NCBI RefSeq assembly: GCF_012910955.1
Contig: NZ_WTVQ01000007.1
Coordinates: 98,070 to 162,069 of the forward strand
Origin: Aromatoleum diolicum
GTDB lineage: Bacteria; Pseudomonadota; Gammaproteobacteria; Burkholderiales; Rhodocyclaceae
Direction: 5' to 3'
DNA length: 64,000 nt
Shown: positions 9,277 through 18,718 of the stretch, one piece after another
How positions within the stretch are numbered: position 1 is the first letter of the stretch
Layout of the letters: each line of letters opens with the position of its first letter
The notes under the pieces: model-generated
Databases searched by the model: none
Told to the model about the DNA's origin: nothing
Seen by the model: the letters and a program-made list of their open reading frames with translations, nothing else
Made by a program: the position numbers and the translations under genes

Positions 9277-10736
9277 GCGTGACGCTCCGGCAGCGCGGGC
9301 GGTTCGCCGCGCGGCAATTCGATGACGAAGCGGGCGCCGCCGCCGGGGCGATTCTCCGCCCGCACGCTGCCCCCGTGCGCTTCGGCCACCGCCTGCACGA
9401 TCGACAGCCCCAAACCGACGCCCGGGATGCCGGATTCGCCCTGTCCGCGGCTGAACTTGTCGAACAGCTGGCGTTCGCGTCCCGGCGGCAGCCCCGGGCC
9501 GTCGTCGGCGACAACGATGTCGATATGGGTCTCGCGCTCGCGCGCGGCGATCTCGATCGTGCTGCCGGGCGGCGTGTACTTGGCCGCGTTTTCCAGCAGA
9601 TTGCACAGGGCGCGCTCCATCAACACCGCGTCCACCTCGATCAGCGGCAACTCGGCGGGCAGATCGAAGCTCAGGCGGTGATTTGCGAGCTGCCGCGCGC
9701 GTGCCTGCAAGGCGGCGCCGACCACTTCTTCGAGCGGTTGCCATTCGCGCCGCAGACGGATCTGACCGGATTGCAGGCGCGCCATGTCGAGCAGGTTATG
9801 CACCTGCGCGCTGCTGCGCAGGGCATCGTCGCGGATCGCCTGCACCAGTTCGGTTTGCGCCGCCGAAAGCGGCGGCGTGCTCATTTGCAGGGTGTCGGCC
9901 AGTCCGACCAAGGCCGTGAGCGGCGTGCGCAAGTCATGCGACAGCGCCCCGAGCAGCGAATTGCGCAGACGCTCCGACGCCATGTCCAGCTGCGCCGCCT
10001 GCGCGACGGCGACGTAATGCACGCGTTCGAGGGCAATCGCGATCAGCGTCGCAAAGGTTTCAAGCAGCTGGCGCTGTTCGGCCGTGAAGCCCGGACTGCC
10101 GTCGGGGCAAACGATCGCCATCGTCCCGTGCGCGCGCGTCGGCGCCTGCAGGGGGAGCAGCAGGTGCGCGTCGTCCTCGGTGTGGCGGGTGCTCGTCGCG
10201 GGCGCTGCGTCACCCGTGTCCGCCTGCAGTAGCGTGGCCTGGGCGCCAAAACCGTCATGCACGAAGCGTTCGGCGATCTCCGCGATCTGTTCCGTGGTCA
10301 GTGCGCCCGACAACTCGCGCCCCATCTCGTAGAGCGCGCGTGTTCGCTTTTCGCGCTCCTCGGCGGCATCGCGCTGCGCCCGCAGGCCGGTCGCGAGCTC
10401 GGCCGTGATCAGTGCCACCGCAAGCATCACGCCGAAAGTCACGAGGTACTGCAGATCGCTGACGGCGAGCGTCAGGTGCGGGGCGACGAAGAAAAAATCG
10501 AACAGCACCACCGACAGGAAGGCCGCCAGGACCGCCGGGCCGCGTCCCAGCCGCACCGCCGCGAACAGCACCGCGAGCGGAAACAGCATCACGATATTGA
10601 CCGGGTCGACGTGGCGCAGCAGCGGTGCGCTCGCCGCCGCAACGGTGCACACGACCGCCGCCGCAATGGCGTACGCGCGCCAGCCGGCAGGGCGGTCGGT
10701 GAGCGGGGCGAAGAGTTTGCGGGCCGACGTGGGCAT
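9273..10736 (-). CDS. KdpD-like sensor kinase lacking the N-terminal KdpD/Usp domains
   Basis: The 487-aa product begins directly with the four-helix KdpD membrane unit (about residues 20-115, DUF4118-like, with NIVMLFPLAVLFAAVRLGRGP). It is followed by a GAF-like region (about 135-240), HisKA with phospho-acceptor H267 in ALSHDLRTPL, and HATPase_c with LLENAAKYTPPG, VADDGPGLPPG and GVGLGLSIV. Full-length KdpD is about 890 aa and carries a cytosolic KdpD plus universal-stress-protein half before the membrane unit. That whole half is absent here, and the ATG at 10736 leaves no room for it before the neighbour. It is paired with the KdpE-like regulator by a 4-base overlap. What it senses cannot be read from sequence. 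Confidence 0.85.
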   Translation of the reverse strand: MPTSARKLFAPLTDRPAGWRAYAIAAAVVCTVAAASAPLLRHVDPVNIVMLFPLAVLFAAVRLGRGPAVLAAFLSVVLFDFFFVAPHLTLAVSDLQYLVTFGVMLAVALITAELATGLRAQRDAAEEREKRTRALYEMGRELSGALTTEQIAEIAERFVHDGFGAQATLLQADTGDAAPATSTRHTEDDAHLLLPLQAPTRAHGTMAIVCPDGSPGFTAEQRQLLETFATLIAIALERVHYVAVAQAAQLDMASERLRNSLLGALSHDLRTPLTALVGLADTLQMSTPPLSAAQTELVQAIRDDALRSSAQVHNLLDMARLQSGQIRLRREWQPLEEVVGAALQARARQLANHRLSFDLPAELPLIEVDAVLMERALCNLLENAAKYTPPGSTIEIAARERETHIDIVVADDGPGLPPGRERQLFDKFSRGQGESGIPGVGLGLSIVQAVAEAHGGSVRAENRPGGGARFVIELPRGEPPALPERHA

Positions 10737-10840
10737 CGGTGAACTTTAACCTGCCCGCGCCCTTGCGACCTGAGTCTCAAGTGTGTGGCATTAAGCCAGC
10801 CAGCGCGGAGTTGTTCCCTGCGGCTCTCCAACTCGCCGCG

Positions 10841-11623
10841 CTATCGTCCGCTGAAGCGGGGTGCGCGCTTCGCGAAGAAGGCGTCCATGCCTTCGCGATA
10901 GTCGTCGGTGTCGAGGAACGCGAAGGCCGCCCGCTTTTCGTCCAGGCTCAGTGGCCGATCCTGCGTCAGCCGATGCACCCACTGTTTGTGCCAGCGCGAC
11001 ACCAGCGGTGCCCCTGCGGCGATGCGTGCGGCGCTGGACTGCGCCTCGTCGAGCACCTGTTCGTCGTCGGTGACGCGGGTCAGCAGCCCTTTTTGCAGCG
11101 CCTCGCGGGCGCCGAGGATGCGTCCCTCGAGCAGGATTTCGAGCAGTACCGCCGGGCCGACGAGTTCCAGCAGTCCCGCCATCTCTCCCGGATACATCGA
11201 AAAACCGAGGCGGTTGATCGGTGCGCCAAAGCGTGCCGATTCGCCGGCGATGCGCAGGTCGCAGCAACCGGCAATTTCCAGTCCGCCACCGATGCACGCC
11301 CCCTGGATCGCAGCGACGGTGGGAATCGGGCAGGTGCGGATCGCGTCCAGCGCGGCGGCCACCAGGGTGTCGTGATAGTGCAGCGCGTCGTCGACGGTCG
11401 CGCGCACGGTCAGAAATTCCTCGATGTCTCCGCCGGCCGCAAAGGCCTTGTCACCTGCACCGCGCAGGACCACGCAACGCAGCTCCGGGGTCGCGGCGAT
11501 GCCGTCAAACGCCTCGCGCAGCGCCACCCACATCGCCGAATCGATGGCGTTGAGCTTGTCCGCGTTCGACAGGGTCAGGGTGGCGATGGCGCCATCCGAA
11601 GAAAAGAGTATTTCGCCGCTCAT
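10841..11623 (-). CDS. Enoyl-CoA hydratase/isomerase family protein
   Basis: The 260-aa crotonase-fold protein has the oxyanion-hole segments KAFAAGGDIEEF and the helix entry ACIGGGLEIAGCCDLRIA. In bona fide hydratases two glutamates act: one in the GGGxE position, here E116, and a second in the FGxPE position. The second is replaced by isoleucine (FGAPINRLG, I136). This makes simple hydration of enoyl-CoA uncertain and leaves isomerase, decarboxylase or another crotonase reaction possible. The gene is monocistronic and divergent from the yjcH-actP operon, which may hint at shared acyl or acetate metabolism. Confidence 0.8.
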   Translation of the reverse strand: MSGEILFSSDGAIATLTLSNADKLNAIDSAMWVALREAFDGIAATPELRCVVLRGAGDKAFAAGGDIEEFLTVRATVDDALHYHDTLVAAALDAIRTCPIPTVAAIQGACIGGGLEIAGCCDLRIAGESARFGAPINRLGFSMYPGEMAGLLELVGPAVLLEILLEGRILGAREALQKGLLTRVTDDEQVLDEAQSSAARIAAGAPLVSRWHKQWVHRLTQDRPLSLDEKRAAFAFLDTDDYREGMDAFFAKRAPRFSGR

Positions 11624-11838
11624 GGCTGGGCCCCAAAGCTAAAAACTGAGTGCAACACTCGGAAATTATTGAATTGTTGCGCTGCGCAAAAAAACTTCCA
11701 TACTGTGTGGTATGGAGTCATATAGATGATATATCATCCGCTCGTCGAACCCACCGCAGCAGACGGCCGGGTCGGCACCCAGGGGGTGGTTGGAGGAGGT
11801 GACGTGCTTGACGTTGCTTTTTTGAGGAGGGAGGAAAT
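11624..11838. promoter_or_regulatory. Divergent promoter region with two perfect inverted repeats upstream of yjcH-actP
   Basis: This region lies between the crotonase gene and yjcH. It is AT-richer than its surroundings and holds two perfect dyads: TCCATAC-N6-GTATGGA at 11697-11716 and the 14-bp palindrome GATGATATATCATC at 11725-11738. A candidate promoter is TTGCGC followed 16 bases later by CATACT, the latter inside the first dyad. The dyads look like binding sites for one or two regulators of acetate uptake. The promoter assignment is an inference from hexamer matches only. Confidence 0.45.
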
Positions 11839-12159
11839 ATGTCCGTTTCAATGTATGCGCACATAAGGCGCAATCCGCGTTTTGACGAACTGGTGTCGAA
11901 GCGCACCCGTTTCGCGACGATCCTGTCGGTCATCGTACTGACGATTTTCTATGGTTTCGTGATGATGGTCGCGTTTGCACCCAGCGTGATCGGCATGCGA
12001 CTGTCCGAGGGCAGTAACCTGACCTTCGGAATCGCGGCCGGTCTGTTCCAGTTCGTGTTCTTCTGGGTGCTGACCTTTGTGTACGTGCGTCGCGCCAACG
12101 GCGAATTCGACGACATCAATAACGAGATCGTGCGCTCCGCATGGAAGGACGAAAAATAA
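11839..12159 (+). CDS. yjcH: DUF485 small membrane protein (YjcH family)
   Basis: The 106-aa product has two transmembrane helices (about residues 24-50 and 62-84) around the loop [19 protein letters not shown], which is the DUF485 pattern. It is the standard partner of the acetate symporter ActP, probably an accessory or stabilising subunit. Its stop overlaps the actP start by one base (TAATG), so the two are translationally coupled. A strong ribosome site (GAGGAGGGAGG) precedes the ATG at 11839. Confidence 0.9.
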   Translation: MSVSMYAHIRRNPRFDELVSKRTRFATILSVIVLTIFYGFVMMVAFAPSVIGMRLSEGSNLTFGIAAGLFQFVFFWVLTFVYVRRANGEFDDINNEIVRSAWKDEK

Positions 12160-13835
12160 TGAAAGCGCCTTTCCTGTCCCGTCTCGCCGCCGGCCTGCTG
12201 TCGCTGTCGGTTGCCGCCGCAGCCTTCGCCGGTGACGCAATTGCACAAACCGAAAAGCAGGGTCTCAATCTCACTGCCATCGGCATGTTTTTCGTGTTCG
12301 TGCTGATGACCCTCGGCATCACCTACTGGGCGGCCAGCCGCACCAAGACCACCGCCGACTTCTACACCGCGGGCGGCGGCATCACCGGCTGGCAGAACGG
12401 CCTGGCGATCGCTGGCGACTACATGTCGGCCGCGACCCTGCTGGGTCTGACCGCGATGATGTACACCCAGGGCGTCGATGCCTACATCTACATGATCGCG
12501 TTCTTCGTGGGCTGGCCGATCATCCTGTTCCTGATGGCCGAACGCCTGCGCAACCTCGGCAAGTTCACCTTCGCCGACATCACCGCCTACCGCCTCGACC
12601 AGGGGAAGGTGCGCACGATGGCGGCAATCAGCTCGCTGACCGTGGTGTGCTTCTACCTCGTCGCGCAGATGGTCGGTGCCGGCCAGCTCATCAAGCTGCT
12701 GTTCGGTCTCGACTATGTCTACGCGCTGTTCGTCGTCGGCGCGCTGATGATGGTCTACGTGACCTTCGGCGGCATGGTCGCCACCACCTGGGTGCAGATC
12801 ATCAAGGCCTGCATGCTGCTGATCGGCGGCACCACCGTGATGCTGCTCGCATTCAGCCAGTTCGGCTTCAGCTTCGACGAACTGACGACGCGTGCGATGG
12901 AAGTGCACAAGCTCGGGGACAAGCTGCTGGCTCCGGGCAGCCTGCTCGCCGATCCGGTCACCGCGATCTCGCTCGGCCTGGGCCTGATGTTCGGTACCGC
13001 CGGCCTGCCGCACATCCTGATGCGCTTCTTCACCGTCACCGACGCCAAGGAAGCGCGCAAGTCGGTGCTTTACGCCTCGGGCATCGTCGCCTACTTCTTC
13101 AACGTCATCGCCATCATGGGCCTGTGCGCGATCCTGATCGTCGGCACCAGCCCGGAGTTCTTCGAAGGTGGCGTGATCGGCGGCAAGGTCATCGGCGGCG
13201 GCAACATGATTGCGATGCACCTGGCCAAGGCGGTCGGCGGCAACCTGCTGCTGGGCTTCCTGTCGGCTGTGGCGTTCGCGACGATTCTTGCCGTGGTGGC
13301 CGGTCTGGCACTTGCCGGCGCGTCGGCGATCTCGCATGACATCTACTCGCGCGTCATCATGAAGGGCAAGGCGTCGGAAAAGACCGAACTGCGCGTATCG
13401 AAGTTCGCCACGATCGGCCTCGGTATCGTCGCAGTCCTGCTCGGCATCGCGTTCGAGAAGATGAACATTGCGTTCATGGTCGCGCTGGCCTTCGGCGTCG
13501 CGGCTTCGGCCAACTTCCCGGTGCTGATCCTGTCGATGTACTGGAGGGGCCTGACGACCCGCGGCGCGTTGTGGGGCGGCTACTCGGGCCTCATCAGCGC
13601 GGTGCTGTTCGTCGTGCTGTCGAAGTCGGTGTGGGTCGACGTGCTGCACAACGCTGCAGCGATCTTCCCCTACACGCAGCCGGCGCTGTTCTCGATGCCG
13701 ATCGCGTTCCTGCTGGCGATCATCGTCTCGAAGATGGATAGCAGCGTGCGCGCCAAGAGTGAAATCGAGGCCTTCGAAGACCAGTACGTCCGCGCGCAGA
13801 CCGGTGTCGGCGCAGAGACTGCTGCAGCGCACTAA
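12159..13835 (+). CDS. actP: Cation/acetate symporter ActP
   Basis: The 558-aa sodium:solute symporter starts [20 protein letters not shown], with a cleavable-looking leader ending around AFAGDAIAQ as in E. coli ActP. About 13 further hydrophobic segments follow. Family stretches include [20 protein letters not shown] near the N-terminus and [20 protein letters not shown] in the core. It imports acetate and other short carboxylates such as propionate, which fits the propionyl-CoA genes further along. I use the ATG at 12159, coupled to yjcH; an in-frame start 18 bases upstream would overlap yjcH. A strong terminator follows 45 bases after the stop. Confidence 0.93.
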   Translation: MKAPFLSRLAAGLLSLSVAAAAFAGDAIAQTEKQGLNLTAIGMFFVFVLMTLGITYWAASRTKTTADFYTAGGGITGWQNGLAIAGDYMSAATLLGLTAMMYTQGVDAYIYMIAFFVGWPIILFLMAERLRNLGKFTFADITAYRLDQGKVRTMAAISSLTVVCFYLVAQMVGAGQLIKLLFGLDYVYALFVVGALMMVYVTFGGMVATTWVQIIKACMLLIGGTTVMLLAFSQFGFSFDELTTRAMEVHKLGDKLLAPGSLLADPVTAISLGLGLMFGTAGLPHILMRFFTVTDAKEARKSVLYASGIVAYFFNVIAIMGLCAILIVGTSPEFFEGGVIGGKVIGGGNMIAMHLAKAVGGNLLLGFLSAVAFATILAVVAGLALAGASAISHDIYSRVIMKGKASEKTELRVSKFATIGLGIVAVLLGIAFEKMNIAFMVALAFGVAASANFPVLILSMYWRGLTTRGALWGGYSGLISAVLFVVLSKSVWVDVLHNAAAIFPYTQPALFSMPIAFLLAIIVSKMDSSVRAKSEIEAFEDQYVRAQTGVGAETAAAH

Positions 13836-13879
13836 GCCCCTCTAGCAACATCCCGCCGCGCCATACGGTGCGGCGGCAA

Positions 13880-13920
13880 AACCCCCGTCAGGGCCAAGCC
13901 CTGACGGGGGTTGTTTTTTT
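13880..13920. terminator. Strong bidirectional intrinsic terminator between actP and the Tad locus
   Basis: A perfect 15-bp stem (AACCCCCGTCAGGGC at 13880-13894 pairing with 13898-13912) with a CAA loop is followed by GTTTTTTT on the plus strand. Read leftward it ends in four T residues, so it can also stop transcription from the Tad locus end at 13944. Confidence 0.95.
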
Positions 13921-13943
13921 GTGCAGCCCTTGCGGGCGAGGGG

Positions 13944-15356
13944 TCAGTCTTTCGCGGTAAGGGGAGCGCGCGCGACCGCAAGCTTTGCTGCGGGAACGCG
14001 GGCGACGGTGCTGCAAAGGCCGAGTGCGGCGCAGGCATCGCTCGTCGTGAGGTCGCGTCCCAGCATCAGTCGCACATCGACAACCATGTTCGATGCCGCC
14101 GCCTGGATCGTTGGCCGGAAGGGCAGACGGGCAGCAAACGCCTCGGCGGCGTCACGGTAGCCATCGCGATACTCGACGTAGGAAGCCGGCTGGTTGTAAG
14201 GCTGTTGATTCGTCAGCCGCGGGCGCGCAACGCCCTGCTTTCCGAGCAGCGCCGCGAGCCGCCGGGCGAGGCCTTCACCGCCATGACCGTTCGCGATCTC
14301 GTAGCGCGCAGACCGCAATACGGCTGCGACCGGCGCGGACACGGGCGCTGGGGATCCCGCCGCCTCGGTGGCTGCTCGCTGGGTTGGGGAAAGCGTGGGA
14401 GCGGATACCGAAGGTGCTGGAGCGGGCACTGAAGGAGGCGCGACGGCTGCAATGATCGCCGCGGCTTCGAGCACCGCTGCGGCCGGCTTTGCCGGGCCGT
14501 TGTGCAATTCGAAAACGTTGTTTGCGACTTTCACCAGCACCGTGCGCGGCGTGGTGCTGACCGAAAGCGCTGGCACCGTAGCGGGGCTGACGGGAGCCGG
14601 ACGTTCGACTTTGCTCGCGGGTTGATCGAATGGCCGCGCCACCGTGTTCGGTACAGCAAGCAGCGGCATCGGTGCCGTGGTGGCAGGCGTTTCCGTGCTT
14701 ATCGGGCTTACCGTGCTAACCGGGCTTACCGTCACAGCCGTTGCCGTTGCCGTTGCCGCTGCCGTTGCAGGGGCTGTCGTCGCGGGCCGCGTGGCATGCC
14801 CGGTGGGGGCGGGGGCTGGCGGCCAGGCGCCGCTGGCGCGGGCATCAGCAAATTCGGCCTTGTCCTGCATGCCGAGGCGTTGGTATGTGGTCGCCAGATT
14901 GCTCCAGGCGCGGCGGTTGTTGCCGTCGAGTTCGACCGCCCGGCGCAGCGATGCGACGGCGGCTTCGTCCCGGCCGGCGAGTTGCAGCGCGTAACCGAGG
15001 TTGTTGTGCAGGTGACTCGCGCTGGGGGTGATGCTCACCGCCCGTTCGAGCGCCTTCAGGCCGTCGTCGAACTGGCCCATTTGCACCTGCAGCGAGCCCA
15101 GCGCGCTCCACGCGGCGGCGTATCCGGGGTCAGCCTCGAGGGCCTTGCGGTACGCGGCAATCGCCTGTTCGTTCGCGCCCTGGCCTTCCTTGTAACGTCC
15201 AAGGGCGAAATAGCCCGTCGCATTCGATCCGCCGTGACGCACGGTTTGCACCGGTGCAACTTTCCAGGCATTTACCGGCATCGTCGGGCTCGTGCTGCAG
15301 GCGCCAAGCACGAGCGCCGCAAGCACGGGTTTCAACGTGAGCGCAAACTTGTTCAT
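13944..15356 (-). CDS. tadD: TPR lipoprotein, TadD-like, with LytR_C-like C-terminal domain
   Basis: The 470-aa protein starts with a lipoprotein signal peptide (lipobox LGAC, mature C20). Three to four TPR units follow at about 46-185 (for example AIAAYRKALEADPGYAAAW), then a long Ala/Thr/Pro/Val-rich linker (about 190-365). The C-terminal region of about 75 residues (YEIANGHGGEGLARRLAALL, later VEYRDG) resembles the LytR_C domain found after LytR-CpsA-Psr proteins. TadD-type TPR lipoproteins assist outer-membrane assembly of the Tad secretin. Typical TadD is about 250-300 aa and lacks the linker and LytR_C part. It is the last gene of the leftward Tad locus, 17 bases after tadC. Confidence 0.82.
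   Translation of the reverse strand: MNKFALTLKPVLAALVLGACSTSPTMPVNAWKVAPVQTVRHGGSNATGYFALGRYKEGQGANEQAIAAYRKALEADPGYAAAWSALGSLQVQMGQFDDGLKALERAVSITPSASHLHNNLGYALQLAGRDEAAVASLRRAVELDGNNRRAWSNLATTYQRLGMQDKAEFADARASGAWPPAPAPTGHATRPATTAPATAAATATATAVTVSPVSTVSPISTETPATTAPMPLLAVPNTVARPFDQPASKVERPAPVSPATVPALSVSTTPRTVLVKVANNVFELHNGPAKPAAAVLEAAAIIAAVAPPSVPAPAPSVSAPTLSPTQRAATEAAGSPAPVSAPVAAVLRSARYEIANGHGGEGLARRLAALLGKQGVARPRLTNQQPYNQPASYVEYRDGYRDAAEAFAARLPFRPTIQAAASNMVVDVRLMLGRDLTTSDACAALGLCSTVARVPAAKLAVARAPLTAKD
14703..14768. repeat. Short tandem repeats in the linker-coding part of the tadD-like gene
   Basis: CGGGCTTACCGT occurs at 14703-14714 and again 18 bases on at 14721-14732. It is followed by a hexamer array of CCGTTG-type units (14738-14768, one unit changed to CCGCTG). 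They encode the Val/Ala/Thr-rich linker. Units are multiples of 3, so gain or loss changes linker length without a frameshift. Confidence 0.75.
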
Positions 15357-15373
15357 CCCGGTTCTCCTGGGTG

Positions 15374-16321
15374 TCAGCCGCCGCTGCTGCCGGCCATCGT
15401 CGGTAGCAGGATGCGGTAAATCTGGATCATCGCTGGCCCGAGCAGCACCAGCATCAACGACGGGAAGATGAAGAAGATCAGCGGGAAAAGCAGCTTCAGC
15501 GCGATTTTCGCGGCGGCTTCCTCGGCGCGCTGGCGGCGGCGCGTGCGCAGCATGTCGGAATGGACTCGCAGCGAGGCGGCAATGCTGGTGCCGAAGCGTT
15601 CCGCCTGGATGATCATCGCGACGAAGCCCTCCACTTCCTCGACACCGGTGCGGTTGGCGAGGTTGCGCAAGGCGCGCGCACGTTCGAGACCGGCGCGCAG
15701 CTCCAGTGTGACGAGATGGAGTTCCTCGGCGAGCGTCTCGCTTTTGTGCTGCATCTCGTCAGCGACGCGAACGAGCGCCGCCTCGACGCCAAGCCCGGCC
15801 TCGACGCAGACCGTCATCAGGTCAAGCGCGTCCGGGAAGGTCTCGAAGATCTCGCGCTGGCGCACGAAGATCAATCGATTGAGCACTATGTTCGGCAGGT
15901 AGTAGCCGACGGTCGCAGCAAGCAGCACGACGAACAGTGTGCCCTGAAACTGCAGCTCGGGGCTTGAAATCAGCACCGTGAAATACGCGAGCAGAGGAAG
16001 GCCGAGCGCCAGCGCGGTCTTGATGCCGAAAAAAGCGAGCGGTGCGGACGCGTGACGGATCCCGGCGTGCATGAAGCGTGCGCGTAGTGCGGAGGTGTCC
16101 TCGCTGTCCTCGGGGGCCGAGAGCTTCGCAAACGGTCGGGTGAGCCTTACTGTTCGCTCAACCCACGTGTCGGCGGAGGGCGTCGCCACCCCCTTCCCAC
16201 CACCCAGCGCGATCAGACGCTCCGCGGTCGGCGAGCGCGAGAAAAGACTCATCACAAAGAACGCACCGGCCGAAACGGCGATGAACAGTAGTCCGAGAAA
16301 TGCGACCTGGGTATAGTTCAT
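15374..16321 (-). CDS. tadC: Tad pilus inner-membrane protein TadC
   Basis: The 315-aa protein has a GspF/T2SSF domain with the characteristic stretch LMTVCVEAGLGVEAALVRVA and terminal hydrophobic helices (FLGLLFIAVSAGAFFVM at the start, LIFFIFPSLMLVLLGPA at the end). With TadB it forms the inner-membrane platform on which the ATPase TadA drives Flp pilin assembly. It lies 27 bases from tadB and 17 from the TPR gene in a tight leftward run. Confidence 0.93.
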   Translation of the reverse strand: MNYTQVAFLGLLFIAVSAGAFFVMSLFSRSPTAERLIALGGGKGVATPSADTWVERTVRLTRPFAKLSAPEDSEDTSALRARFMHAGIRHASAPLAFFGIKTALALGLPLLAYFTVLISSPELQFQGTLFVVLLAATVGYYLPNIVLNRLIFVRQREIFETFPDALDLMTVCVEAGLGVEAALVRVADEMQHKSETLAEELHLVTLELRAGLERARALRNLANRTGVEEVEGFVAMIIQAERFGTSIAASLRVHSDMLRTRRRQRAEEAAAKIALKLLFPLIFFIFPSLMLVLLGPAMIQIYRILLPTMAGSSGG

Positions 16322-16348
16322 GTTTGTCCCCTTGTCATTGCCGTATAG

Positions 16349-17323
16349 TTAGACCCGGATGCGGATGATCTTGCGCATCCAAAGGACGCCGAGGACCATC
16401 AAGCACAGCGCGCCATATATGAAGTTGATGCCCGCGGGGTCTTCCCACAGCACTTTCATGAAGTCGGGGTGGACAATGTTAACCATGGCCGCCGTCGCAA
16501 ACGGCAGGCTACCGAGAATCCACGCCGACAGCCGTCCCTCGGCGGACAAGGTGCGGATTTCACCATACAGTTTCAGGCGCGCGCGGATGATCGCGCTGAT
16601 GTTGTCCAGCAGTTCGGCAAGGTTGCCGCCGGATTCGCGCTGGATCAGCACCGCGATCACGAAGTAGCTCAGGTCCGTGCTGTCGGTGCGTGAGGCAAGG
16701 TTCAGCAGCGCCGTCTGCTGCGGCACGCCGTAATTCATCTCGTCGAACAGGATGCGGTACTCGCCTCCGATCGGGTCCTTCATTTCCTCCGCGACCATCT
16801 TGATTGCAGTTGGAAACGCATGCCCTGCACGCATCGCCCGCCCCATCAAGTCGAGGGCTTCGGGCAATTGCCGCTCAAAGTGCTGCATGTGCTGGGAACG
16901 TGCCCGCAGCACATAAAACGTTGGCAGCGCGGCCAGCACCCCGCCCACCACTAGGCCGATGAACATGGGCCGGTTTAGCAGTACCGGCAGCGCGAATCCC
17001 AGCGCGGCGAGCGCCACTGTCCAGCCGAGGAACTGAGTGAGGGACAGTGACAGGCGCGACTGGATGATCATCCGGTTGACGCCTTCCAGGTGCGTTATCG
17101 CCGAGAGCAGTCGGTCGCCACTTGCCGAGCCCGTGGCATTTTGTTCCTTGTACAGCGACGCAGCGCGCGTGCCCTGCACGCCGGTCGAAACCTCTTCGAG
17201 ACGCCGGTTGAGGCGTTTTACTTCAGCGCTGTGCGTCGAGGCCCACCACAAATAACCGCCTTCGAGGAACAGCACGACGGCGATGAAGGTCGCCAGTGCA
17301 AAAAGCAGGGTCAGGATGTCCAT
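16349..17323 (-). CDS. tadB: Tad pilus inner-membrane protein TadB
   Basis: The 324-aa product begins with a membrane helix, has a central helical pair (about 95-150) and a GspF/T2SSF domain with LPEALDLMGRAMRAGHAFPT and VLIQRESGGNLAELLDNIS, the typical TadB pattern. It ends in membrane segments close to IRIRV. It pairs with TadC as the platform of the Tad machine. The gap to tadA is only 7 bases, so they are almost certainly co-transcribed and probably coupled. Confidence 0.93.
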   Translation of the reverse strand: MDILTLLFALATFIAVVLFLEGGYLWWASTHSAEVKRLNRRLEEVSTGVQGTRAASLYKEQNATGSASGDRLLSAITHLEGVNRMIIQSRLSLSLTQFLGWTVALAALGFALPVLLNRPMFIGLVVGGVLAALPTFYVLRARSQHMQHFERQLPEALDLMGRAMRAGHAFPTAIKMVAEEMKDPIGGEYRILFDEMNYGVPQQTALLNLASRTDSTDLSYFVIAVLIQRESGGNLAELLDNISAIIRARLKLYGEIRTLSAEGRLSAWILGSLPFATAAMVNIVHPDFMKVLWEDPAGINFIYGALCLMVLGVLWMRKIIRIRV

Positions 17324-17330
17324 GTCAGCC

Positions 17331-18683
17331 TCACTCGAAGCGTCGCGTCGGGTCGAACATATCCTCGGGCAGGCGGATGCCGAAGGATCGCAGGCGGTCG
17401 GCGAAGTGCGGACGCACGCCGGTTGCGGCGAACTGACCCTGCACCACGCCGGCTTCCGATATGCCCTGCTGGCGGAAGGTGAAGATCTCCTGCATCGTGA
17501 TCATGTCGCCCTCCATGCCGGTGATCTCCTGGATGCTCATCAGCTTGCGCTTGCCGTCGGCCAGCCGGCTTGCCTGCACGATCACGCCAATCGCGCTGGC
17601 GATCTGTGCGCGCGCGACCTTTGGCGGCAGATTCGCGCCGGACATGCCAATCATGTTCTCCATGCGGCCCAGCGCGTCACGCGGGGTGTTCGCATGCACC
17701 GTCGTCATCGAGCCCTCGTGGCCGGTGTTCATCGCCTGCAGCACATCGAAGGCCTCGGCGCCGCGCGTCTCGCCGAGGATGATTCGGTCCGGCCGCATGC
17801 GCAGCGCATTGCGTACGAGGGAACGCTGCGTCACCTCGCCTTTGCCCTCGATGTTCGGCGGGCGGGTTTCAAGCCGCACCACGTGAGGCTGCTGCAGCTG
17901 CAGTTCGGCCGCGTCCTCGATCGTGACAATGCGCTCGTCCTCGGGAATGTTGTGCGACAGGATGTTCAGCAATGTCGTCTTGCCGCTGCCGGTGCCGCCG
18001 GATATCAGGATATTCACCTTAGCCCGCACCAGCCCGGCGAGCAGTTCGGCCATTCCGGGGGTCAGTGCCTTGAACTCGATCAGCTTCTCGATCGTCAGCG
18101 GAATCGCAGCGAAACGGCGAATCGACACCACCGGCCCGTCGAGCGCCAGCGGCGGGATGATGGCGTTCACCCGCGAGCCGTCGGGCAGGCGCGCATCCAC
18201 CATCGGGCTCGATTCATCGACACGCCGTCCGACCCGCGACACAATCTTGTCGATGATCTTCATCAGGTGCGCGTCGTCGCTGAAGGTGATGTTCGTAAGT
18301 TCGATCTTGCCGTGGCGTTCGACGTAGATCTGCTGAGAGCCGTTGATCAGGATGTCCGATACGGTTGGGTCGGCCAGCAGCGGCTCGATCGGCCCCAATC
18401 CGAGCATCTCGTACTGGATGTCGCGCACCAGGTCGCGCCGTTCGTTGGTGTTAACGACAACGTTCTCTTCGGCAAGCAGGCGCTCGACCATCAGGCGCAA
18501 CTCTTCGCGCAGCCGCTCCGGTGCGAGGTTCTCCATCGCCTCCAGGTCGATGCGCGACAGCAGCAGCTGATGGATGCGCATCTTCAGGCTCTGGTAAGCC
18601 TTGCTGGCACCGGCATCGGGCGCGACCTGCGGGCGCAGGGCACTTTCCGCCGAGACTGATTCGAGGCGCTGACGCAGACTCAT
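17331..18683 (-). CDS. tadA: Tad pilus assembly ATPase TadA (CpaF family)
   Basis: The 450-aa secretion ATPase has Walker A at [14 protein letters not shown], the Asp box [14 protein letters not shown], Walker [18 protein letters not shown] and the His box region [18 protein letters not shown]. These are all elements of the GspE/VirB11 superfamily in the CpaF subclass. It hydrolyses ATP at the cytoplasmic face to power Flp pilus extension and probably retraction. The N-terminal about 120 residues ([17 protein letters not shown]) are the usual helical CpaF domain. Confidence 0.95.
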   Translation of the reverse strand: MSLRQRLESVSAESALRPQVAPDAGASKAYQSLKMRIHQLLLSRIDLEAMENLAPERLREELRLMVERLLAEENVVVNTNERRDLVRDIQYEMLGLGPIEPLLADPTVSDILINGSQQIYVERHGKIELTNITFSDDAHLMKIIDKIVSRVGRRVDESSPMVDARLPDGSRVNAIIPPLALDGPVVSIRRFAAIPLTIEKLIEFKALTPGMAELLAGLVRAKVNILISGGTGSGKTTLLNILSHNIPEDERIVTIEDAAELQLQQPHVVRLETRPPNIEGKGEVTQRSLVRNALRMRPDRIILGETRGAEAFDVLQAMNTGHEGSMTTVHANTPRDALGRMENMIGMSGANLPPKVARAQIASAIGVIVQASRLADGKRKLMSIQEITGMEGDMITMQEIFTFRQQGISEAGVVQGQFAATGVRPHFADRLRSFGIRLPEDMFDPTRRFE

Positions 18684-18718
18684 TTCATGTTCCCCTCAGA
18701 AAACGGCGGTAATGCGCC

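Noticed and set aside
11949..13832. Minus-strand open frame of about 627 codons opposite actP
   Set aside because: Composition is His/Arg/Asp/Gln-rich without hydrophobic core or motif; actP on the other strand is certain.
14738..14768. CRISPR-like array
   Set aside because: The hexamer repeats are contiguous, lack spacers and are coding; no CRISPR array or cas gene is present in the window.
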